Of a stretch of 64,000 nucleotides of DNA, positions 1 to 13,751 are shown piece after piece. The DNA lies in contig NC_092087.1 of assembly GCF_045679555.1 (NCBI RefSeq), forward strand, positions 27,287,367 through 27,351,366, in the 5' to 3' direction. Position numbers and translations under genes: made by a program. This DNA is from Salvelinus alpinus. Taxonomy: Eukaryota > Chordata > Actinopteri > Salmoniformes > Salmonidae. Each line of letters begins with the position of its first letter. Position 1 is the first letter of the stretch. The notes below the pieces were generated by a model. The model saw only the letters and a program-made list of their open reading frames with translations. It was not told the DNA's origin and searched no databases.

Positions 1-435
1 ACAAAAAAAATTCTGAGGTCTTGGCTGATTTCTTTGGATTTTCCCATGATGTCAAGCAAAGAGGCACTGAGTTTGAAGGTAGGCCTTGAAATAAATCCAC
101 AGGTACACCTCCAAGTGACTCAAATGATGTCAGTTAGCCTATAAGAAACTTCTAAAGCCATGACATCATTTTCTGTAATTTTCCAAGCTGTTTAAAGGCA
201 CAGTCAACTTGGTGTATGTAAACTTCTGACCCACTGGAATTGTGATACAGTGAATTATAAGTGAAATAATCTGTCTGTAAACAATTGTTGGAAAGATTAC
301 TTGTGTCATGCACAAAGTAGATGTCCTAACCGACTTGCCAAAACTCTAGTTTGTTAACAACAAATTTGTGGAGTGGTTGAAAAGCGAGTTTTAATGACTC
401 CAACCTAAGTGTATGTAAACTTCCGACTTCAACTG
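1..435 (-). mobile_element. Sleeping-Beauty-type Tc1 element, 5' part only (cut by window edge)
   Basis: The right edge reads ...CGACTTCAACTG followed by TA at 436-437, the terminus and TA target duplication of salmonid Sleeping-Beauty-type Tc1 elements. Two internal direct-repeat-like motifs (GTATGTAAACTTC) lie near 208-222 and 411-423, as in the IR/DR arrangement of this family. The transposase start codon is on the minus strand at 45-47 and its frame runs off the window edge. It is nearly the same sequence as 55490-55888 and the reverse complement of 15361-15750. Confidence 0.9.
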
Positions 436-507
436 TATACAAACTCACACATACTATGAGCATTATCATGCAAAGAGTGGAGTTTCTCTTTACTTTATTA
501 TCCATGG

Positions 508-3911
<3,404 letters not shown>

Positions 3912-3913
3912 TA

Positions 3914-5512
3914 CAGTGCATTCGGAAAGTATTCAGACCCCTTAATTTTTTCCACATTTGTTACATTACAGCTTATTCTAAAATGGATTAAATAAATGTT
4001 TTTCCTCATCATTCTACACACAATACCCCATAATGACAAAGCAAAAACAGGTTTTTAGAAATATTAGCACAATTATTACAAATAAAAAAAGAAATACCTT
4101 ATTTACATAAGTATTCAGACACCTTGCTATGACACTCGAAATTGAGCTCAGGTGCATCCTGTTTCCATTGATTATCCTTGAGATGTTTCTACAACTTGAT
4201 TGGAGTCCACCTGTGGTAAATTCAATTGATTGGACATGATTTGGAAAGGCACACACCTGTCTATATAAGGTCCCACAGTTCACAGTGCATGACAGAGCAA
4301 AAACCAAGCCATGAGGTTGAAGGAATTGTCCCTAGAATGCCGAGACAGGATTATGTCGATGCACAGATCTGGGGAAGGGTACCAAAACATTTTTGCAGCA
4401 TTAAAGGTACCCAAGAACAAAGGGGCCTCCATCATTCTTAAATGGAAGAAGTTTGGAACCACCAAGACTCTTCCTAGAGCTGACCGCCCGGCCAAACTGA
4501 GCAATTGGGGGAGAAGGACCTGGGTCAGGGAGGTGACCAAGAACTCGATAGTCACTCTGACAGAGCTCCAGAGTTCCTCTGTGGAGGTGGGAGAACCTTC
4601 CAGAAGGACAACTATCTCTGCAGCACTCCACAAATCAGGCCTTTATGGTAGAGTGGCCAGACGGCAGCCACTCCTCAGTAAAAGGCATGACAGCCCGCTT
4701 GGAGTTTGCCAAAAGGCATCTAAAGGACTCTCAGACCATGAGAAACAAGATTATCTGGTCTGATGAAACCAAGATTGAACTCTTTGACCTGAATGCCAAG
4801 TGTCTGGAAGAAAACTGGCACCATCCCTACGGTGAAACATGATGGTGGCAGCATCATGATGTGGGGATGTTTTTCAGCGGCAGGGACTGGGAGAATAGTC
4901 AAGATCGAGGGAAAGATGAATGGAACAAAGTATAGCGAGATCCTTGATGAAAACCTGCTCCAGAGCGCTAGTACCTCAGACTGGGGTCGAAGGTTCACCT
5001 TCCAACAGGACAACGACCCTAAGCCCACAGCCAAGACAACGCAGGAGTGGCTTCGGGACAAGTTTCTGAATGTGCTTGAGTGGCCCAGCCAGAGCCCGGA
5101 CTTGAACCCGATCGAACATCTCTAGAGAAACCTGAAAATAGCTGTGCGGTGACGCTCCCCATCCAACTTGACAGAGCTTGAGAGGATCTGCAGAGAAGAA
5201 TGGGAGACCCTCCCCAAATACAGGTGTGCCAAGCTTGCAGCGTCATACCCAAGAAGACTCGAGGCTGTAATCCCTGCCAAAGGTGCTTCAACAAATTACT
5301 GAGTAAAGGGTCTGAATACTTATGTAAATGTGATCTGTTTATTTTTTATACATTTGCAAAAATTTCAAACAACCTGTTTTTGCTTTGTCCATATGGGATA
5401 TTGTGTGTAGATTGATGAGGAAAACAAACAATTAAATATATTTTAGAAGAAGGCTGTAACGTAACAAAATGTGGAAAAAGTAAAGGGGTCTGAATACTTT
5501 CCTAATGCACTG
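3914..5512 (+). mobile_element. Tc1-like transposon, near full length, family A
   Basis: The ends are inverted repeats CAGTGCATTCGGAAAGTATT and its complement AATACTTTCCTAATGCACTG (one mismatch region), each flanked by TA (3912-3913 and 5513-5514). The inverted similarity extends inward (CCCTT...CCACATTT...GTTAC). The length, about 1.6 kb, is normal for fish Tc1 elements. The transposase inside is broken, so the copy is non-autonomous. Related ends occur at 44898-45465 and 9078-9774. Confidence 0.93.
4311..5302 (+). pseudogene. Tc1-like transposase pseudogene (DD34E), family A
   Basis: A Tc1 transposase would bind the terminal repeats and cut and paste the element at TA. The start is the ATG at 4311 (MRLKELSLECRDRI). 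The N-terminal paired-like helix-turn-helix region is followed by the first catalytic Asp in IIWSDETKIELF (about 4753-4788), the second in FQQDNDPK (about 5007) and the Glu in LNPIEHL (about 5115), with 34 residues between the last two. The frame shifts near 4700 and again near 4800, and there is an in-frame stop after IEHL (TAG at about 5123). The C-terminal relic runs to TGA at 5300-5302. Total length fits a family size of about 330-340 residues, but the protein cannot be made whole. Confidence 0.88.
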
Positions 5513-5514
5513 TA

Positions 5515-6510
5515 TGTGATGTACAATTATCAATTTTTATGCATTATGTGCTCTATTCGATGTATAATAGTAGTTCCTGCAGTCAAATGACTAAATCACC
5601 CTCTAGTGGCCTCATGGGTGGAATGTTATTTTATATTTGTCATTATTAATTAGGACATTTAATTTAAAAAATATATTTTTTAAAGAAAATCCAGTGTTTC
5701 AGTCTTCTGTGGTGTATATAAAGTGTAATATTGGGATGCAAACTCAAAATGGAATACCTTTCAACTCTATATCTGACATGGTACAGGTGTCTTTTTTGAA
5801 GCCCATAACCATGTGTGTGAAGTGTATACTTTGGTTTCCAAATATTTGTTTTTAAGACTACCAAGAAACACTATGTGACCTTGATTTAGCCCACTGCAGT
5901 AAAAAGGTTAAGTGGAATATATAGGACCATTAAGAAGTACATCCTCTGTGAGATGTCAAAACAATAAAAGGGCTACAGGATCACTTAGAAGTGATATTGT
6001 CATTAGCATTCAGACAATTATCACTTCTGCTTCCAAGAACAATGAGATTCTGAGTAAAAAGGTGTTGCTCATAAAATATCATTAAAGAGCAGAGCAGACG
6101 TACAGTATGTGACGGTGAATGAAAAATAAAGTCTGTATCCACAGCAACCGGGGCTGAACTTAACGACAGCTTTGGATAATGTTTCTCTCTTGCTCTCTCT
6201 CTGTATGAAACAGGATAACTAAACGACAATCTATAAACATTGCTGTGAAAAATTCCATAACTCTGTCTTCCCTGGGTGATGTTTCTGCATTGGTGATCTA
6301 GCAAGACACAAGAGAGATTAAGGAGTCCACACTCTAATGACTCACAAATATTATAATAATTTCAACAACACAAAAAGTTCTCAGTTCAGCCTTTTGATGC
6401 GTAATCCATACATCTTTTCTGGATTTACTATGATGTGCTTCTCCCATCTCTAATATTAGAGAGCGGAGCAGGGCTCAGTCTCTTGTTATATTGAATACCT
6501 AAAGATTCTG
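5515..6510. other. Interval without recognised gene
   Basis: AT-rich sequence with no supported exon or element. Short open frames on both strands show no domain. Confidence 0.45.
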
Positions 6511-6599
6511 ATTAATCTGTTTGTTTAAACAAAGACACATCCTACAAAGGCCTATTCAATTGGACTATAGGATAAAGCGGACAGCACGCCCCCATCCAC

Positions 6600-7045
6600 A
6601 TCGATGGGGCTGTTGTGGAGGGGGTCGAGACTTCAAGTTCCTTGGTGTCTACATCACTAAGGATTTAACATGGTCCACACACACCCGCAGAGTCGTGAAG
6701 AGAGCACAGCAGCACCTCTTCCACCTTAGGAGAATGAAAAGATCTTCAAAAAGTTCTACAGCTGCACCACTGAGAGCATCTTGATTGGCTGTATCACCGC
6801 TTGGTATGGCAAATGCACCCCCTTGACTGCAAAGCGCTACAGCGAGTGGTGCGGACAGCCCAGTACATCACTGGGGCCGAGCTCCCTGCCATCCAGAACC
6901 TCTATATCAGGTGGTCAGAGGAAAGCCCAAAATAATTGCCAAAGGCTCCAGCTACGCGTCCGGCAAACATTACAGGAGCATCGGCTCTTGGACCAACAGG
7001 CTCCAAGACAGCTTCTACCCCCAAGCCAAAAGATTGCTAAATAGC
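6600..7045 (+). pseudogene. LINE reverse-transcriptase ORF, C-terminal relic
   Basis: Shifted frames translate to the conserved C-terminal part of fish LINE ORF2: FKFLGVYITKDLTWSTHT, then ILIGCITAWYGKC, then VRTAQYITGAELPAIQNLYI, followed by a SFYPQAKRLLN-like end. The order matches the better-preserved frames at 16575-16904 (minus) and 56660-56881 (plus). The catalytic palm domain is absent and several frameshifts are needed, so it is a dead fragment. Confidence 0.82.
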
Positions 7046-7082
7046 CAGACTGCTAAATAGTCAGTTAATGGTAGCCAAACTA

Positions 7083-8698
7083 TAGTGGATTGCGAATGTT
7101 TTCACCCCCCTTGGCATTTTTCCTATTTTGTTGCCTTACAACATGGAATTAAAATAGATTTTTTTGGAGGCTTGTATCATTTGATTTACACAACATGCCT
7201 ACCACTTTGAAGATGCAAAAAAAAAATTGTGTGAAAAAAGCAAGAAATAAGACAAAAAAACTGAAAACATAAGCGTGCATAACTATTCACCCCCCCCAAA
7301 GTCAATACTTTGTTAGAGCAACCTTTTGCAGCAATTACAGCTGCAAGTCTCTATAAGCTTGATACATCTAGCCACTGGGATTTTTGTCCATTCTTCAAGG
7401 CAACACTGCTCCAGCTCCTTCAAGTTGGATGGGTTCCGATGGTGTACAGCAATCTTTAAGTCATACCACAGATTCTCAACTGGATTGAGGTCTGGGCTTT
7501 GACTAGGCCATTCCAAGACAATTAAATACTTCTTAAACCACTCAAGTGTTGCTTTAGCAGTATGCTTAGGGTCATTGTCCTGCTGGAAGGTGAACCTCCG
7601 TCCCAGTCTCAAATCTCTGGAAGACTGAAACAGGTTTCCCTCAAGAATTTCCTTGTATTTAGCGCCATCCATCAGTCCTTCAATTCTGACCAGTTTCCCA
7701 GTCCCTGTCGATGAAAAACATCCCCACAGCATGATGCTGCCACCATCATGCTTCACTGTGGGGATGGTGTTCTAGGGGTGATGCGAGGTGTGGGTTTGCG
7801 CCAGACATAGCGTTTTCCTTGATGTCCAAAAAGCTCAATATTAGTCTCATCTGACCTGAGTACCTTCTTCTCTATGTTTGGGGAGTCCCCCACATGCTTT
7901 TTTGGCAAACACCAAACGTGTTTGCTTATTTTTTTCTTTATGCAATGGCTTTTTTCTGGCCACTCTTCCGTAAAGCCCAGCTCTGTGGAGTGTACAGCTT
8001 AAGGTGGTCCTATGGACAGATACTCCAATCTCCGCTGTGGAGCTTTGCAGCGCCTTCAGGGTTATCTTTGGTCTCTTTGTTGCCTCTCTGAATAATGCCC
8101 TCCTTGCCTGGTCTGTGCGTTTTGGTGGGCGGCCCTCTCTTGGCAGGTTTGTTGTGGTTCCATATTCTTTCAATTTTTTTTATAATGAATTTAAATGGTG
8201 CTCGGTGGGATGTTCAAAGTTTCTGATATTTTTTATAACCCAACCCTGATCTGTATTTCTCCACAACTTTGTCCCTGACCTGTTTGAAGAGCTCATTGGT
8301 CTTCATGGTGCCACTTGCTTGGTGGTGCACCTTGCTTAGTGGTGTTGCAGACTCTGGAGCTTTTCAGTACAGGTGTATATATACACAGATCATGTGACAG
8401 ATCATGTGAAACTTAAATAAAACGAATTATGTGACTTCTGAAGGTAATTGGTTGCACCAGATCTTATTTAGGGTTTTCATAGCAAAGGGGGTACATATAC
8501 ATATGCACGCACCACTTTTACGTTTACATTTTTTTTGAATTTTTTGAAACAAGTCCTTTTTTTCATTTCACTTCACCAATTTGGACTATTTTATGTATGT
8601 CCAGTACATGAAATCTAAATAAAAATCTATTGAAATTACAGGTTGTAATGCAACAAAATAGGAAAAACGCCAAGGGGGATGAATACATTGCAAGACAC
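7083..8698 (-). mobile_element. Tc1-like transposon, near full length, family B, nested in the LINE
   Basis: The ends are diverged inverted repeats: left AGTGGATTGCGAATGTTTTC then ACCCCCCTTGGC, right GCCAAGGGGGATGAATACAT then TGCAAGACACTT. The flanking LINE reads continuously once this 1.6 kb is removed. The TA target is kept on the left, while the right side reads TG. The encoded transposase is on the minus strand. Confidence 0.88.
7300..8306 (-). pseudogene. Tc1-like transposase pseudogene, family B
   Basis: The start is likely the ATG at 8304-8306 (MKTNELFK). An N-terminal HTH block (EYGTTTNLPREGRPPKRTD, then LKALQSSTAEIG) occupies 7847-8173. The first Asp lies in the SDETNIELF-like block near 7835-7850. 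The C-terminal half (7313-7756) contains [27 protein letters not shown] and [11 protein letters not shown]. Only 33 residues separate the last Asp and Glu because one residue of the usual KK-L-N-VLEW spacing is missing, so the DD34E geometry is altered. Frameshifts near 7760-7850 and 7315 break the frame. Confidence 0.87.
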
Positions 8699-8749
8699 TT
8701 GATCTGCACTAATTCTATCTTGCACTGACCCTATGTACACTCACAAGAC

Positions 8750-8935
8750 TATATATACACACACCATATACAGTGTATACACACACATGCACACACATTA
8801 GATTGGCACTCCCACACAAAACCCACACACATTCACATGCACTACATACACACACACACACATACCGACACAAACACACATACATACACAAATGACACAC
8901 GCACACAATCACACACAAACACTTTTACACAAAAC
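8750..8935. repeat. CA-rich interrupted microsatellite
   Basis: Many ACACAC and CATACA runs with interruptions, inside the LINE 3' UTR. The open frames on both strands here are artefacts of this composition. Confidence 0.9.
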
Positions 8936-9077
8936 ATTTGCTGCTGTTACTCTGTTCTTTATTTTACTCTAATTATCACTAACCTGATGCCTAGTCACTT
9001 TAACCTGCCTTCATGTACATATCTTCGTCAAATAGCTCATGCCTCTGCACATTGATCTGGTAATGGTACTCCCTGTA

Positions 9078-9774
9078 CAGTGCCTTCAGAAAGTATTCAT
9101 ACCCCTCAACTTATTCCACATTACAGCCTGATGGATGAAACATATTTTTTCTCTCAGCCATATACACACAATACCCCATAATGACAAATTAAAAACATGT
9201 TTTTGGAAATGTTTGCAAATGTATTTAATTTTCAATACAGAATTATCTCAATTACATAAGTATTCACCCCCCCGAGTCAATACATGTTAGAATCAGCTTC
9301 GGCAGCGATTACAGCTGTGAGTCTTCCTGAGTAAGTCTCTAAGCGCTTTGCACACCTGGATTGTACAATATTTGCACATTATTCTTTAAAAAAATGATTC
9401 AACCTCTGTCAAGTTGGTTGTTATTCATTGCTAGACAGCCATTTCCAAGTCTTGCCATTGATTTTCAAAACTGTAACTAGGACACTAAGAAACTTATTTG
9501 GCCTTGTGTTTTAGGTTATGGTCTAAACGAGATTGATGAGGAAAAACATTTATTTCATCTACACACAATACCCCATAATGACAAAGCGAAAACAGTTTTG
9601 AGAATTTTTTGCACATTTATTAAAAATAAAAACCATTGTTTTTGCTTTGTCATTATGGTGTATTGTGTGTAAATTGATGAGGGGAAAAAATTATTTAATC
9701 CATTTTTGAATAAGGCTGTAGGGTAACAAAATGTGGAAAAAGTCAAGGGGTCTGAATACTTTCAGAATGCACTG
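9078..9774. mobile_element. Deleted Tc1-like element (697 bp), family A-type ends, with a palindromic half
   Basis: The ends CAGTGCCTTCAGAAAGTATT and its counterpart TACTTTCAGAATGCACTG are flanked by TA (9076-9077, 9775-9776). The left part keeps an antisense stretch of transposase/leader DNA. From about 9536 to 9685 the sequence folds back on itself (ACACACAATACCCCATAATG against CATTATGGTGTATTGTGTGT). The two halves seem to come from diverged copies, so a rearrangement or a recombination between elements is inferred. Confidence 0.82.
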
Positions 9775-9929
9775 TATAATGATGTGTCAAGCCAGTATAG
9801 ACAGTATATGAATCGAAAATGTGTGTACAGCAATAGTTATGTACGATGAGCCTTACCTACAATACAGTATATACATATAAAGTGGGTAAAACAGTATGTA
9901 AACATTATTAAAGTGACCAGTGTCACTTG

Positions 9930-10026
9930 GTGGTAGCCGGCTAGAACGGTGGTAGCCGGCAAGAACGGTGGTAGCCGGCTAGAACGGTGGTAGCCGGCTA
10001 GAACGGTGGTAGACGGCTAGAACAGT
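9930..10026. repeat. 19-bp tandem repeat, five copies
   Basis: The unit is GTGGTAGCCGGCTAGAACG, repeated about five times with single substitutions (GGCAAG, GTAGACGG). It lies at the 3' UTR/ORF border of the antisense LINE. Confidence 0.93.
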
Positions 10027-10637
10027 GACTAAGGCTCGTGGTGACTGTTTAACAGTCTGATCTTCTTGGCCTTCCTGTGACATCGGGTGCTGTAGATGTT
10101 CTGAAGGGCAGGCAGTGTGCCCCCTGGTGATGCAGAGCCCTGCAGTTCCAGACAGTGCGATTGCCATTCCAGGCGTTGATACAGCCCGACAGGATGCTCT
10201 CAATGCTGCATCTGTAGAAGTTCATGAGGGTCTAAGGGGCCAAGCCACATCTGTTTTGCCTCCTGAGTTTGAAGAGGCACTGTTGCGCCTTCTTCACCAC
10301 ATTGTCTGTATGAAAGGACTATTTTAGGTTGTCAGTGATGTACATGCCGAGGAACTTGAAGCTTTTGACCCTCTCCACTGAGGCCCCGTCGATGTGGGTG
10401 GGGGGTGTGCTCTCTCTGCTGTCTCCTGTAGCCCACGATCAGCTCCTTCGATTTGGTGACGTTGAGGGAGAGGTTATTTTCCTGGCTGTCTCATCGTAAT
10501 TGGTAAACAGGCCTACCACTGTTGTCGTTGGCAAACTTGATGATTGAGTTTGAGACGTGCATGGCCACGCAGTCATGGGTGAACAGGGAGTACAGGAGGG
10601 GGCTGAGCATGCACCACTTGGGGGTGCCCGTGTTTAA

Positions 10638-12095
10638 CCCTCGTATAGTCTTAACATTCTGTCCTAAGGGTCCTAAGGGTCAAAAATGACCCGCCTTCAC
10701 TAAACCCCTAAAATAAAGCAGCTTAATTGAATTTTAAACCCCAAATCTATTTTGCAAGAAGAAACAACCTGTCATTCATCAGAAACTTTGTGAATATCTG
10801 GGTTTTCCCTCTTCACAATGCAGAAAGACTGCATTTAATCAGTAGTTACAACACACCTGTCATAATTGTTTTCTTTACTAAAGTGCTCATCCACTGTTAC
10901 ATCAGTCCCAGGGTTGTATAGGTATGTCAGACGCTCCACCCACTTCTCCCAGACCTCTCTTATGGTCGCCAGTTTGTCTCTCACACGCCTTGCAGGTCTT
11001 GACTCACAGTTATCAAATCGTAGCATTCTTGAGAAAGTGTTAAAGACATTGAGTGGCATCGTGGCACGGAAAATCACCCTTCCACTCTCTGCATCCCAGA
11101 GACTACATGTAGCCTTGCCTCGGGACCTATACACACCTGCTAAGATTAGCAGCCCTTTGTAGGTACGCAGGTCAATCTCAGCCATCCTTTTCCAGTTGTC
11201 TCCACATTTACGGAAACCCTCCAAATTTGTCATCTCCAGGATTATTTTTTCGATGGCTGGTGTGATGAACATGTAGAATGTTGAGGCGATGTCCTGGTCA
11301 TGGGCAACTGCATGTCTTGTGGGCCCTGGGGTCATCCTTATGACATTTTGTGCTGCCATCCTGCCCTGGTTATCATATGGTGACAAGGACCATGTTATTT
11401 TGCTTATCTTTGACAAAAATGTCTCTCTTTCAGCTTGGGGGATTTCTTCTTCATGATGCATCACGCTCTGGGTTATATTCTTCCAAAATCTTCTTCTTCA
11501 GATTCCTCCTCCTCTTATAAATCATTGTTCTCTTGTTCCTCCTGGACATCTGAAAAACAAAGATCTACGACCTGTTGGGCACTGAAACGTGCACTCATGG
11601 CTTCAGCAAAGAGAGAACTGGGGGGACTGTCATCTGCAGCACCTTTATAGCCTCTGACTGCATTCCCCATTAGTAAACAATGCTTTCAATACATTTATAT
11701 TTTGTCTGAAATTGTTTTTATTTTGTCTATGAACTTGAGTCACGTGGGGGGTCGTGGAGGGGAGATGCTGCACATGCACAAGAATGTTTTAGTTTAGTTC
11801 AATCAGTAGCACCCATCTCATTTTCTCATTGTGTGTGTGTGTGTGTGTGTGGTTTTTGTGGTGTGTAAATGATTTTAGAACTGCCGGGTCAATAATGACC
11901 CTAAGACAATCTTTGTACCCTGGTGGTATACAGCTTTCATGGAAATATGAACAGAGGCGATGTTTCACTTTTCTAATGTTGGGGGTCATTCTAGGAAAAG
12001 TCATACAATTTCAAGTTGAAAAAATATAATTTAGGGGGTCACTGCTGTTGAACATAGCGGCGGTTCGTTTTTTGACCCTTAAAACAACACAAGGG
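10638..12095 (-). mobile_element. piggyBac-type transposon, internally deleted, inserted at TTAA in the LINE
   Basis: Both sides carry TTAA (10634-10637 and 12096-12099). The ends start CCCTCGTATAGTCTTAA (left) and, read from the right, CCCTTGTGTTGTTTTAAGGG. Removing the 1458-bp insert with one TTAA rejoins the antisense LINE frame region. It holds a truncated transposase gene and a GT microsatellite (11831-11852). The subterminal GGGTCAAAAATGACC palindromic block is seen near 10677-10692. Confidence 0.9.
10835..11598 (-). pseudogene. piggyBac transposase pseudogene, N-terminal half only
   Basis: PiggyBac transposases excise precisely at TTAA using three Asp residues. The probable start is the ATG at 11596-11598 (MSARFSAQQVVDL), followed by an acidic region with a frameshift and stops (about 11540-11465). 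The main frame 10835-11464 (209 residues) contains WSLSPYDNQGRMAAQNV, a piggyBac N-domain (TNLEGFRKCGDNWKRM, LLILAGVYRSRGKATCSLW) and VTVDE near 10880, which probably holds the first catalytic Asp. The protein then ends. The other two catalytic Asp residues and the C-terminal Cys-rich domain are missing, against a usual length of about 550-600 residues. The copy is dead and seems to be an internal deletion product. Confidence 0.87.
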
Positions 12096-12837
12096 TTAAG
12101 ATCAGCGGAGGTCTACCTTCACCACTTGGGGTCGCCCCGTCAAGAAGAGCTGGACCCAGTGGTTCAGACCCAGGGCTCTGAGCTTAGTGATGAGCTTGGA
12201 GGGCACCATGGTGTCAAAGACTGAGCTGTAGCCAATGAACAGTATTCTTAAATAGGTATTTATCTTGTCCAGGTGGGATAGGGCAATGTGCAGCGCAACG
12301 GCGATTGCGTCGTCCATGGATCTGTTGGGACGATATGCGAATTGTAGTGGGTCTATGATGTCGGGTCAAGCGGAGGTGTTATGGTCCTGAACTAGCCTCT
12401 CAAAGCACTTCATGATGACAGAAGTGAGTGCTACAGGGAGTCATTTAGGTGAGTTACCTTTGTATTCTTGGGTCCAGTCCAGATTGAATACGTTAGTAAA
12501 CACTATAGCCAGCTGGTCTGCACATGCTCTAAGAACGCGGCTTGGGATAGCATCTGGGCCGGCAGCCTTGCAAGGGTTAACATGCTTAAATGACTTACTC
12601 ACGTCGGCGACGAAGAATGAGAGCACACAGTCCTTGTAAGCGCTGGGGACCCGCGTCGGCCGCTCAATGCTGTTTTTCTTGAAGCAGGAGAAGAAGGTGT
12701 TTCGCTCATCCGGGAGCGAGGTGTTGGTGTCTCTGATGTGGCTGGCTTTCACTTTATAATCCATGATTGTCTGGAGTCCCTGCCACATATGTCTCATGTC
12801 TGAGCCGTTGAAATGCAACTCCACTTTGTCCCTGTAC

Positions 12838-13751
12838 TGTCATTTTCCTGTTTGGGTCCATGTTCCCAGTCAACTTGACAGGCATAATGGGACCCATGTC
12901 ATCCAAAAAGTTATACTTTTCACTCATCTGTCCATAGAACATTCTTCCAGGAGTCTTGATGATCATCCAGGTGTTTTTGGCAAACTTGAGTCGACTTTTT
13001 GGACGAGATGGGTCCCATTATGTCTGGCCAAAACCAAACACTGCGATCCATAGTACGAACCTCATACCAACGGTCAAGCATGGTGGTGGTAGTGTGATGG
13101 TTTGGGGATGCTTTGCTGCCCCAGAACCTGTACGACTTGTCTTAATAAAAAGGAACCATGAATTCTGTTCTGCGTCAGAGAATTCTACAGGAGAATGTCA
13201 GGCCATCCATCTGTGAGCTGAAGCGTAGCTGGGTCATGCAGCAAGACAATGATCCAAAACACACAATCAAGTCTACATAAAAAAGTGTTGAAAAACAACA
13301 CATTTGACGTTTTGGAATGGCCTAGTCAAAGTCCAGACCTAATCCCAATTGATGTTGTGGCAGGACTTGAAATGAGCAGTTCATGCTTGAAAACCCACAA
13401 ATGTCGCTGATTTAAAGCAGTTCTGCATGCAAAAGTGGGCCAAAATTCCTCCACAGCGACTTGAGAGACTGATTAACAACTACAGGAAGCATTTGGTTAC
13501 AGTCATTGCAGCTAAAAGTGGCACAACCAGTTATTGAGTGTAAGGGGGTAATTACTGTTTTACACAGGGAAATTGGGTGTTGCATAACTTGGTTAATAAA
13601 AATAATTAAAAATACTTGTTTTGGTATTTGTAAACTCCGGTTCCCTTTATCTAATATCAGGTTTTGGTTGAAGATCTGATAACATTCACTTTCAAAAATA
13701 TGCAAACATTTTGAAAATCAGAAAGGAGGCAAATACTTTTTCACGGCACTG
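12838..13751 (+). mobile_element. Rearranged Tc1/mariner-like relic, family G
   Basis: From about 13060 to 13550 the plus strand encodes a decayed transposase C-terminal half ([25 protein letters not shown] near 13239-13265, [10 protein letters not shown]). The 3' end is a terminal repeat with CAAATACTTTTTCACGGCACTG up to about 13751. The first 160 bases are instead in the opposite orientation (LPGRMFYGQMSEK on the minus strand), and an inverted copy pair (12882-12910 and 12991-13023, sharing GGGTCCCATTATG) marks the flip. No left terminus was found. Confidence 0.75.
13062..13535 (+). pseudogene. Tc1-like transposase pseudogene, catalytic C-terminal half
   Basis: Frame pieces include VKHGGGSVMVWGCFAA, then QQDNDPKHT and [11 protein letters not shown]. 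The Glu expected after NPIE is replaced: the text reads IPIDV, so the last catalytic residue is Asp or lost. Frameshifts occur near 13150 and 13275. It ends near TTATTGAG at 13531. Confidence 0.75.

Larger units (their letters stand above)
6511..9075 (+). mobile_element. LINE 3' fragment, split by a Tc1-like element
   Basis: The 5' portion (about 6511-7082) encodes the end of a LINE reverse-transcriptase ORF. The 3' UTR continues after the nested Tc1-like copy (CTGCACTAATTC at 8703, then CCTAGTCACTTTAACCTGCC near 8991) and ends near 9075 at the next transposon. A CA-rich microsatellite interrupts the UTR at about 8750-8935. The copy is 5'-truncated, as usual for LINEs. The boundaries are approximate. 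Confidence 0.8.
10060..12830 (-). pseudogene. LINE reverse-transcriptase ORF relic (interrupted)
   Basis: On the minus strand, short frames give pieces of a LINE reverse transcriptase in the right order. From 12824 down come DMRHMWQGLQTIMDYK, CKAAGPDAIPSRVLRACADQ (about 12580-12500) and FIGYSSVFDTMVPSKLITKL (12240-12190, the region of the F-ADD-like motif A in live copies, here degraded), then after the piggyBac insertion VHSWVTV- and FNVLG-type pieces down to about 10060. Many stops and frameshifts are present and no functional protein is possible. The domain order is based on similarity to known fish LINE ORF2 proteins. Confidence 0.78.
9775..12837 (-). mobile_element. LINE fragment (minus strand), split by a piggyBac element
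   Basis: The 10027-10637 and 12100-12837 parts together read as a continuous antisense LINE reverse-transcriptase region. The stretch 9775-9929 looks like 3' UTR and contains TATGTAAACATTATTAAAGT. A 19-bp tandem repeat lies at 9930-10026. The right limit is the start of another Tc1-like relic near 12838. The LINE is more diverged than the one at 16345-17117. Confidence 0.75.

Noticed and set aside
8715..9055. Cys/Val-rich and His/Thr-rich open frames
   Set aside because: Produced by the CA-rich microsatellite in the LINE 3' UTR.
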